6,096 nucleotides of DNA from an uncultured Planctomycetaceae bacterium. Lineage in GTDB: Bacteria; Planctomycetota; Planctomycetia; Pirellulales; Thermoguttaceae. The translations under genes were made by a program, and so were the position numbers. Of the stretch, positions 1-5,297 are shown piece after piece (within the stretch, counting starts at the first letter, position 1; every line of letters starts with the position of its first letter). The notes beneath the pieces are model-generated. The model saw only the letters and a list, made by a program, of their open reading frames with translations. It searched no databases and was not told where the DNA came from. The stretch lies in the NCBI GenBank assembly GCA_947307005.1, contig CAMZHY010000243.1, positions 1 to 6,096 of the forward strand. Reading direction: 5' to 3'.

Positions 1-568
1 TAAAATTAACAGACTTCGCGTATTTGATCCTGAGTTTATTTTTTTCCTTTAGAATTGCCGTTTCATAAACTTCATCGGGATTTTTATCGCCGACGCGTTC
101 GTCGAGATTGATGAATTTGAGCGAACTGAAGTCCGTGACGCCGGGTCTGACTTCGAGAATCGCCTTTTCCTCGCCCTCGTATTTATCCGTATACTGCAAC
201 AATTCGGGGCGCGGTCCAACGAAACTCATTGTTCCGAGGAGGATATTGACGAGGTTTGCCGTTTCGTCAAGCTTCGTTTTTCGCAAAAAAGCCCCAACCC
301 GCGTAATCCGGGGATCGCGATATCCCGTCGTTCCGCCGCCGATTTGGTCGGCGTTCCTAACCATGGTCCGGAATTTAAGGATTCGGAACTTCTTTCCGCG
401 ATACCCGCCTCTGTACGGTCGATAGAATACAGGGAATCCGTCGTCAATGACGATAGCGAGCGCTATAGCCAAGTACAAAGGAAGAGCGACCGTCAAAAAG
501 GGAAGAGCGACGACAAGCCCGATAATTCGCTTTACCCTTCTGTTGTAAACGCCGTCATACGCGTTCAT
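1..568 (-). CDS. Bacterial sugar transferase (monotopic phosphoglycosyl transferase), C-terminus off window
   Basis: The reading frame is open from the ATG at 568 to the left edge (189 residues). The family transfers a sugar phosphate from a nucleotide sugar to undecaprenyl phosphate at the inner face of the cytoplasmic membrane, the first step of exopolysaccharide, O-antigen or glycan synthesis. Seen: a basic N-terminus, one hydrophobic segment at about residues 15-41 with Pro30 where the family's re-entrant helix breaks, then FPVFYR (45-50), KFRTM (65-69), the catalytic Asp-Glu pair in KLDET (D101-E102), MSFVGPRPE (114-122) and RPGVTDFSS (141-149). This is the short catalytic-domain-only form, without the extra N-terminal membrane domain of WcaJ or WbaP. 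About 10-30 residues are probably missing beyond the edge. The start is firm: a TAG lies in frame seven codons upstream and no other start lies between. The sugar donor cannot be told. It is divergent from the gene at 952. Confidence 0.93.
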   Translation of the reverse strand, partial: MNAYDGVYNRRVKRIIGLVVALPFLTVALPLYLAIALAIVIDDGFPVFYRPYRGGYRGKKFRILKFRTMVRNADQIGGGTTGYRDPRITRVGAFLRKTKLDETANLVNILLGTMSFVGPRPELLQYTDKYEGEEKAILEVRPGVTDFSSLKFINLDERVGDKNPDEVYETAILKEKNKLRIKYAKSVNF

Positions 569-611
569 TTTCTCGTATCCGAATGTCTAGCGCAATCCTC
601 AAGGGAAATAG

Positions 612-637
612 GACGGCGCTTGCCGTCTCATTGAGAC
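612..637. repeat. Two overlapping inverted repeats in the sugar-transferase leader
   Basis: GACGGC (612-617) and GCCGTC (622-627) form a perfect 6-bp stem with a 4-nt loop. Overlapping it, GTCTCA (625-630) and TGAGAC (632-637) form a perfect palindrome around one base. The two share GTC at 625-627, so as RNA they are mutually exclusive. They lie about 45-70 nt upstream of the sugar-transferase start, inside its predicted 5' leader. No U-run follows the stem on the minus strand, so this is not an intrinsic terminator. It could be an operator or a leader structure; function unknown. Confidence 0.5.
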
Positions 638-661
638 ATGAAAACCGCGCGTTTCCCAATT

Positions 662-689
662 ATTTTACCTCTTTTTTCATCGCCATCAA
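662..689 (-). promoter_or_regulatory. Candidate sigma70-type promoter for the sugar transferase
   Basis: Read on the minus strand: TTGATG (plus positions 684-689), a 16-bp spacer, then TAAAAT (662-667). This matches the -35 box at 4 of 6 and the -10 box at 5 of 6. It predicts a start near 655 and a leader of roughly 87 nt that contains the inverted repeats at 612-637. Found by eye only. Confidence 0.5.
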
Positions 690-816
690 GGTCTAGCGAG
701 AGCGTAGGAATTTATTGCTATTGACAAAGGGTTACGCGATGTGAAGATCGACAAGTTGGACGCGATTTCCGGAGTCGTCTTCGACCGGCGTTGAAGCTAT
801 GCGTTAAAAGCCGATC

Positions 817-845
817 TTTACTTGGGGGTAATTAATCGCTATCAT
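817..845 (+). promoter_or_regulatory. Candidate sigma70-type promoter for the exported protein gene
   Basis: TTTACT (817-822), a 17-bp spacer and TATCAT (840-845) match consensus at 4 of 6 and 5 of 6 with ideal spacing. Transcription would begin near 852, giving a leader of about 100 nt before the ATG at 952. It competes with the extended -10 candidate at 917-925. Confidence 0.45.
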
Positions 846-916
846 TCGTCGGCGTTCCTTTCGAGAATCAGAAATAGTTCGCGTCGCAGTCATGACGTTC
901 AGTCGCGCGTTTGTTT

Positions 917-925
917 TGATAGTAT
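917..925 (+). promoter_or_regulatory. Alternative extended -10 promoter element
   Basis: TG, one base, then TAGTAT fits an extended -10 element 27 bp before the ATG at 952. No good -35 box lies at 16-18 bp upstream. If used, the leader would be only about 20 nt, just enough to hold the ribosome-binding site at 941-946. Confidence 0.25.
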
Positions 926-940
926 GGCTGCGAGACGGCT

Positions 941-946
941 AGGGGG
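941..946 (+). promoter_or_regulatory. Ribosome-binding site supporting the start at 952
   Basis: AGGGGG lies 5 nt before the ATG at 952. It favours this start, which also gives a proper signal peptide, over the later in-frame Met7. Confidence 0.55.
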
Positions 947-951
947 TAACG

Positions 952-2196
952 ATGAATATTAATTTGCGCATGTTGGCGTTGTTAACGTCGCTTTGGTTGA
1001 TGGCAAGCGGTTTCGCCGCGGTTGCGGGAGAGCTGACAATCGAAGAGATTGCCGAACGTTACGAGGCGCAGTGGAACGACGTGAACGCAATGCGCATCGA
1101 TTTTCGTCGTGAATCGCAATCTCGATCCGAATCAAACAGTTACGACTTCTGCTCTTGGGAGATGGTTGGAGGAAAGGCGAAGGTTGTTGAATCGCGACTG
1201 ACGAGCGTTCTGAGCGATCCGTTGAATCGAGATTCCCCCCGACTTTCGGCGGACGTGATTTCCGTCTGCTATTACGACGGAAAAAAGACGCGCGAGATTG
1301 CCGCGCCTACAGACGTCTGGCCGCTTTCCGAATTTAACCTTGAAGATTACGAAAGTTTGCGACGGGGCGGTTTTCGCGCCGTGATTTCTAATCTCAACAA
1401 ACACTGGCGCTTTTGGTTTTCCTGTCCGATTCCGCGTTATTTTTCGATTCCGACCGAAACGGAACTCGTTTCCCTTTCAGAATTGATTACGAAATACAAC
1501 GCGCGCGTAGTAAAACGCTTTCGAGGCGAGCGGGGCGACGACCTTGTGCAACTTGAAATTCGCGCCGACTCCGTCGAAGGTCCGATGAGCGAGATTTTTA
1601 AATCTTGGGCGCTCTACATTTCGTTGAACGTCTCAAAGAATTTTGCCGTCGCCGGATACCAACTTAACGTGACGCTCAATCGCGATCCGGAAGTTAAGGT
1701 TATCAGCGAGTATTCCGCCAGCGCTTTCAAGGAATTTCCTCGCGGCATATGGCTTCCAACGACCGCCGAGTACCGCGAACACAGCGGCGGCGTTCGCAGT
1801 TCGTTGACGAAGATTGCGATTCGCGGCGTCTCTATCAATGTTCCGTCCAACGATTTCGACGAATTTCACTTTGTTCCGCAGATGGTGGTTCATGAAGAGA
1901 TTTGGCCGGACGAAGCGGAAGAAAGCGGTCGACCGCAAATTCGAGTTCATATCTGGGGCGACGACGACGCGCCCACGCAGACTTTCGAGTCTGAGGAAGA
2001 GTTTCGAGAGTATTACAAGGAGACCTTCGGACTCAGTTCTCTGACGGAATTTGTCGACCCTCATGTGAAAATATTGGAACGTCGACGCAACGGACTTCTT
2101 TTTATCGGCGCTTGCGTTTGCCTTACAGCTTTCATATGGCTTGTATTCTATACTCGTCGCGCCGTACGAAGAGATCAAGAGGAAGAACGCGCTTGA
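952..2196 (+). CDS. Exported, membrane-anchored hypothetical protein (possible LolA/LppX-like fold)
   Basis: I do not recognise a named family for this 414-residue protein. Seen: a Sec signal peptide (residues 1-25, hydrophobic core about 7-24, likely cleavage after AVA), a large polar domain rich in alternating beta-type stretches (about 27-375), and a single membrane segment at 381-400 followed by a basic tail (TRRAVRR). The expected topology is an extracytoplasmic domain held by a C-terminal anchor with a short cytoplasmic tail. The opening TIEEIAERYEAQWNDVNAMRIDF, a helix leading into a strand with a conserved-looking central region, recalls the outer-membrane-lipoprotein-sorting (LolA) and LppX-like proteins common in planctomycetes; that is a resemblance by eye, not a match. 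An acidic stretch (about 313-360) precedes the anchor. There is no lipobox and no enzyme motif. It has its own promoter candidate and a strong terminator, so it is probably monocistronic. Confidence 0.9.
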   Translation: MNINLRMLALLTSLWLMASGFAAVAGELTIEEIAERYEAQWNDVNAMRIDFRRESQSRSESNSYDFCSWEMVGGKAKVVESRLTSVLSDPLNRDSPRLSADVISVCYYDGKKTREIAAPTDVWPLSEFNLEDYESLRRGGFRAVISNLNKHWRFWFSCPIPRYFSIPTETELVSLSELITKYNARVVKRFRGERGDDLVQLEIRADSVEGPMSEIFKSWALYISLNVSKNFAVAGYQLNVTLNRDPEVKVISEYSASAFKEFPRGIWLPTTAEYREHSGGVRSSLTKIAIRGVSINVPSNDFDEFHFVPQMVVHEEIWPDEAEESGRPQIRVHIWGDDDAPTQTFESEEEFREYYKETFGLSSLTEFVDPHVKILERRRNGLLFIGACVCLTAFIWLVFYTRRAVRRDQEEERA

Positions 2197-2218
2197 CGCG
2201 CGACGAACTTTTCTAGCG

Positions 2219-2268
2219 AAGACTCTCGTTCTTTGGTCGCGTTGACGGCTACGGACGGGAGTCTTTTT
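2219..2268 (+). terminator. Strong intrinsic terminator after the exported protein gene
   Basis: The arms at 2219-2231 and 2253-2265 pair along 13 consecutive positions (two G-U pairs) around a 21-nt loop, and the second arm runs into a T-rich tail (TTTTTGTTTATTT). It starts 22 bp after the stop codon at 2196 and separates this gene from the redox operon. Confidence 0.88.
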
Positions 2269-2318
2269 GTTTATTTCTCGACCTTGCGCAAAAAGTTGTT
2301 GAAAAGTTCGCCGTTTTC

Positions 2319-2346
2319 TTGCAAAAGGGACGTTCGCGTCTATGAT
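2319..2346 (+). promoter_or_regulatory. Promoter of the three-gene redox operon
   Basis: TTGCAA (2319-2324), a 16-bp spacer and TATGAT (2341-2346) match consensus at 4 of 6 and 5 of 6. It lies just after a terminator and 59 bp before the first gene, where an operon promoter is expected. Upstream are a TTGCGCAA palindrome (2284-2291) and two AAAAGTT copies (2291-2297 and 2302-2308) spaced 11 bp, which could be an UP element or activator site. The predicted leader can form a weak hairpin (2357-2363 with 2381-2387). Confidence 0.6.
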
Positions 2347-2394
2347 TTAAGGAAACGGGACGAGGTTGGTGGTCTTAACGTCGTTCCAATCGAG

Positions 2395-2401
2395 AGAGGG
2401 G
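2395..2401 (+). promoter_or_regulatory. Ribosome-binding site with two possible starts (2406 and 2409)
   Basis: AGAGGGG ends 4 nt before the ATG at 2406 and 7 nt before the directly following ATG at 2409. The second spacing is the more usual one, so the true protein may lack the first Met. The difference is one residue. Confidence 0.6.
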
Positions 2402-2405
2402 TTGA

Positions 2406-3179
2406 ATGATGAAAAACGTTCTTGTCACGGGCGGCGGTCGCGGGATCGGCGCGGGAATTGTCGAAGCGTTGGCGTTGGAGTCATGGAACGTCGCGTTCTG
2501 CGGGCGCAAGCCCGTCGCGGCGATGCGAGAGCGTTGCGCGCGACTTGAGCGCGAATACGGGATTCGCGCGCGTTATATCCAGTGCGACGTGTCGAATAGT
2601 TTAGATCGCAGCAACCTCGTTGACGAAGCGCTTGAGACGTTTGGCGAAATCAACGCGCTCGTAAATAACGCGGGGATCGCGCCCCCCGTTCGCGCCGATA
2701 TTCTCGAGGCGACGGAAGACAGTTATGATCTTGTGATGGACGTCAACCTCAAAGGACCGTATTTCCTCACGCAGCTTGTCGCGCGACACATGGTCGAGCG
2801 CAAGAGCGTCGATCCGTCGTTTAACGCCGCGATTGTCAACATATGCAGCGTTTCCGCAACCGTTGCGAGCGTAAGTCGCGGGGAATACTGTCTATCCAAA
2901 GCGGGCGTCGCGATGGCGACGCGACTTTGGGCAGTTCGGCTCGCCGAGTTTGGGATTCCCGTCTTTGAGGTGCGACCCGGTATTATCAAGAGCGACATGA
3001 CCGCCGCCGTGACGGAGAAGTACGACAAGCTTATCGCCGAAGGCCTGACGCTCCAGCCGCGATGGGGAACGCCCGAGGACGTAGGGAAGGCGGTCGCGAT
3101 GCTTTTACGCGGCGATTTGCCGTATTCGACCGGACTGTCGATCGACGTCGGCGGCGGCATGGATATCGGACGATTATAG
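2406..3179 (+). CDS. SDR-family oxidoreductase, 3-ketoacyl-ACP-reductase type
   Basis: A 257-residue classical short-chain dehydrogenase/reductase, expected to be a cytoplasmic NAD(P)(H)-dependent enzyme that interconverts a ketone and an alcohol. Seen: the nucleotide-binding TGGGRGIG (8-15), D61-V62, NNAG (87-90), and the full catalytic tetrad N114, S148, Y161 and K165 (YCLSK), with the usual 13-residue Ser-Tyr spacing. The C-terminal part (EVRPGIIKSDMT, PRWGTPEDV, DLPYSTG) strongly resembles the FabG-like subgroup annotated as 3-ketoacyl-ACP reductase in many bacteria. The beta2 end reads CGRKP; Arg34 at this place would suit NADPH, but that is an inference. It is first in an operon with two flavoenzymes and no fatty-acid synthesis genes, so a role in that pathway is unlikely and the substrate is probably a small metabolite. 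Length is normal and nothing is broken. The next gene begins 18 nt after its stop. Confidence 0.95.
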   Translation: MMKNVLVTGGGRGIGAGIVEALALESWNVAFCGRKPVAAMRERCARLEREYGIRARYIQCDVSNSLDRSNLVDEALETFGEINALVNNAGIAPPVRADILEATEDSYDLVMDVNLKGPYFLTQLVARHMVERKSVDPSFNAAIVNICSVSATVASVSRGEYCLSKAGVAMATRLWAVRLAEFGIPVFEVRPGIIKSDMTAAVTEKYDKLIAEGLTLQPRWGTPEDVGKAVAMLLRGDLPYSTGLSIDVGGGMDIGRL

Positions 3180-3197
3180 ACGCGGGCAAGGTCTGAA

Positions 3198-5264
3198 ATG
3201 AAGTTTTACTCGTATCATACGCTTGTTTTAGGAAGCGGCGCGGCGGGGCTCGCGGCGGCTGTTCGATTGCGCGCGGAGGGCGTCGAAAGCGTCGCGCTGC
3301 TTACCGAGGGGCTTGACCAAGGAACCTCGATTAACGCCGGGAGCGACAAACAAACGTATTATAAGCCGAGCCTCTGCGGAGCGACGCCCGATTCGCCCCG
3401 AGCGGTCGCCGAGTCGTATCTTCTCGCCGGGGGCGCCGACGGCGATCTTGCGTTAGCGGAGGCGGCGACCGCAACGCGCGCGTTTTTTCATCTCGTCGAT
3501 CTCGGCGTTCCCTTTCCTCGCGACGCTTACGGACAGTACGCCGGATACCGCACCGACCACGATCCTGCGCGCCGCGCGACCAGTTGCGGTCCCTACACGT
3601 CGCGCGAGATGTGCCGCGCCTTAATTCGCGAAGTTAAACGTCGCGAAATTCCCGTTTTAGAAGACCGCGTCGCCGTGCGACTTCTTAGCGTTCCCGGAGA
3701 AAACGCGTCGAAAGACGTCCCGCAAAGAAAGATTCTCGGCGTCGTTTGCGTCAATCGGAAGACGCTTGAATATGAAGTTTATCGCGCGGAGAATATCGTC
3801 TTCGCCGTCGGCGGTCCCGGCGGACTTTATAAAAGGAGCGTATATCCGGAGGTTCATACGGGCGCGATTGGACTGGCGCTTGAAATCGGCGCGCTGGCGA
3901 AGGGGGCGCCGGAGTGTCAGTTTGGGCTTGCGTCTTTTACGGCGCTTGAAGGACGGACGTTCCCGAAGAAAAGCGAGGTTGCGACTCCGAAGGAATTTCG
4001 TTGGAACGTTTCCGGCTCGTTTATGCAGGTCGTTCCTCGTTTTGTTTCGACGGCGGCGGACGGCGAGTCGGACGCGCGCGAGTTTCTAACGGAATATTTC
4101 GCGTCGCCCGTCAAGGCGCTTGAACGCGTCTTTCTCAAAGGCTATCAATGGCCCTTCGACGCGCGAAAGATTGGCGGTTCGTCGCTGATCGACCTTTGCG
4201 TCTTCCACGAAACGACGATTCGCGGACGTCGCGTTTTCCTCGACTTTCGCGCCAACCCCGTCGGGTATGCGATCGACGCTCTGCCTCCCGAAGCGCGGGA
4301 GTATCTCGTCAAATCCGGCGCCGAGGCGCCGACGCCCTTTGAGCGGCTCATGCGTATGAATCCCGGCGCGGTCGAGCTTTATCGCGATTGGGGCGTCGAG
4401 TTGTCGCGCGAACCGCTTGAAATCGCCGTCTGCGCGCAGCATAACAACGGCGGGCTGGCGGTCGACGTCGACTGGCGCTCTCTCAACGTCGAGGGACTTT
4501 ATCCGATTGGCGAAGTCGCGGGAACGCATGGGGTCGCGCGCCCAGGCGGCTCGGCTCTCAACGCGGGACAGGTCGGGGCTTTTCGCGCTGCGGAAAGAAT
4601 CGCGCACGACGCTGGAAGCGACGCGGCCGCGCCAGAGATTGACGAGGCGTTTTCAATCATGGCGAACGCCGAGACTACACGGTTGCGCCTGACGGCGAGG
4701 CGCGCGCTTGAACGCGGGATAGATTGGCGCGAGGAACGCGACGCGTTTCAGACGCGCATGAGCGTCGCGTGTGGAATTCTGCGCGACGCGGCGGCGCTCG
4801 AACGCGCGAGGAACGACGCGAACGCGCAGTTGACGCGGCTTTACGATTGTGGAAACGAGTCGGTTTTGCTCAATCCTGACGACGCGGCGCCCGCGAGTCG
4901 CGATGAAATCGAAACGCTCCGCAATCTTCAGCTATGCCTTGCCCACAAAGTCTATCTTGATTCAATTTACGAAAACGCGATTTCGGGCGTCGGCTCTCGC
5001 GGGTCGCAGATAACGCTCGATCCCGACGGGGAGCCGATTTCCAACGTCTTTCCGTCAAATTGGCGCGCGCGGCCTGAAGACGCGTCCTTTCGCCGTCGCG
5101 TATTTTATTCCTATCTCGATTCGAACCCCGGCGACGGCGGTCCTCTTGCGACGCGTTCCTTTTGGCGCGAAGCGAAACCGATTCCCGAGCCGGACGAATG
5201 GTTTGAGAACGTCTGGCGCGATTATCGCGAAGGTAAAATTTACGACCGTTCCGCTTCGCGTTGA
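3198..5264 (+). CDS. FAD-dependent oxidoreductase, fumarate reductase/succinate dehydrogenase flavoprotein-like
   Basis: A 688-residue soluble flavoprotein of the FAD_binding_2 family. Seen: the N-terminal dinucleotide fold (VLGSGAAGLAAA, G12-x-G14-x-x-G17), TSINAGSDKQTYYK (43-56) where FrdA has its FAD-attachment region, CAQHNNGG (412-419) aligning with the HxxGG region of SdhA/FrdA, and GEVAGTHGVARPGGSALN (438-455), the second FAD site, with R448 matching the substrate arginine of GANRLGGNSL. A helical segment near 510-560 resembles the SDH C-terminal domain, and an extension of about 90 residues follows. There is no signal peptide, haem motif or iron-sulphur partner gene. Two departures are visible: no histidine for covalent FAD, and ECQFGLA (239-245) where FrdA has EFxQFHPT, so that histidine is a glycine. 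It probably binds FAD non-covalently and acts on something other than fumarate. AAGG (3188-3191) is the likely ribosome-binding site. Confidence 0.92.
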   Translation: MKFYSYHTLVLGSGAAGLAAAVRLRAEGVESVALLTEGLDQGTSINAGSDKQTYYKPSLCGATPDSPRAVAESYLLAGGADGDLALAEAATATRAFFHLVDLGVPFPRDAYGQYAGYRTDHDPARRATSCGPYTSREMCRALIREVKRREIPVLEDRVAVRLLSVPGENASKDVPQRKILGVVCVNRKTLEYEVYRAENIVFAVGGPGGLYKRSVYPEVHTGAIGLALEIGALAKGAPECQFGLASFTALEGRTFPKKSEVATPKEFRWNVSGSFMQVVPRFVSTAADGESDAREFLTEYFASPVKALERVFLKGYQWPFDARKIGGSSLIDLCVFHETTIRGRRVFLDFRANPVGYAIDALPPEAREYLVKSGAEAPTPFERLMRMNPGAVELYRDWGVELSREPLEIAVCAQHNNGGLAVDVDWRSLNVEGLYPIGEVAGTHGVARPGGSALNAGQVGAFRAAERIAHDAGSDAAAPEIDEAFSIMANAETTRLRLTARRALERGIDWREERDAFQTRMSVACGILRDAAALERARNDANAQLTRLYDCGNESVLLNPDDAAPASRDEIETLRNLQLCLAHKVYLDSIYENAISGVGSRGSQITLDPDGEPISNVFPSNWRARPEDASFRRRVFYSYLDSNPGDGGPLATRSFWREAKPIPEPDEWFENVWRDYREGKIYDRSASR

Positions 5265-5297
5265 GCGGACTGCAGATATGAAAGAAGAGAGACCCGA

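Larger units (their letters stand above)
569..951. other. Divergent intergenic region without a convincing gene
   Basis: This 383-bp gap separates the minus-strand sugar transferase from the plus-strand exported protein. I see one promoter candidate for each direction, a nested inverted repeat at 612-637, and a perfect TTGACA at 721-726 with no good -10 box behind it. A 17-codon GTG-started frame at 741-794 is the only short reading frame with a possible ribosome-binding site, and I do not call it a gene. No tRNA or strong terminator was found. Confidence 0.7.

Noticed and set aside
612..627. Intrinsic terminator
   Set aside because: The 6-bp stem is followed by no T-run on either strand.
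344..634. Plus-strand open frame of 96 codons
   Set aside because: It lies antisense to the sugar transferase, whose family motifs are clear on the minus strand, and its own translation shows no domain.
721..749. Promoter built on the perfect TTGACA at 721-726
   Set aside because: At spacings of 16-18 bp the -10 positions read GC-containing hexamers far from TATAAT, and better candidates exist for both flanking genes.
1633..2178. Minus-strand open frame of 181 codons
   Set aside because: It is antisense to the exported protein gene, has no recognisable motif, and the plus strand has the signal peptide, ribosome-binding site and terminator.
2723..3160. Minus-strand open frame of 145 codons
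   Set aside because: It mirrors the SDR gene, whose catalytic motifs are complete; this is a shadow frame.
4086..4607. Minus-strand open frame of 173 codons
   Set aside because: It is antisense to the conserved C-terminal FAD-binding part of the flavoprotein, and its Arg- and Asp-rich translation is typical of a shadow frame in GC-rich DNA.
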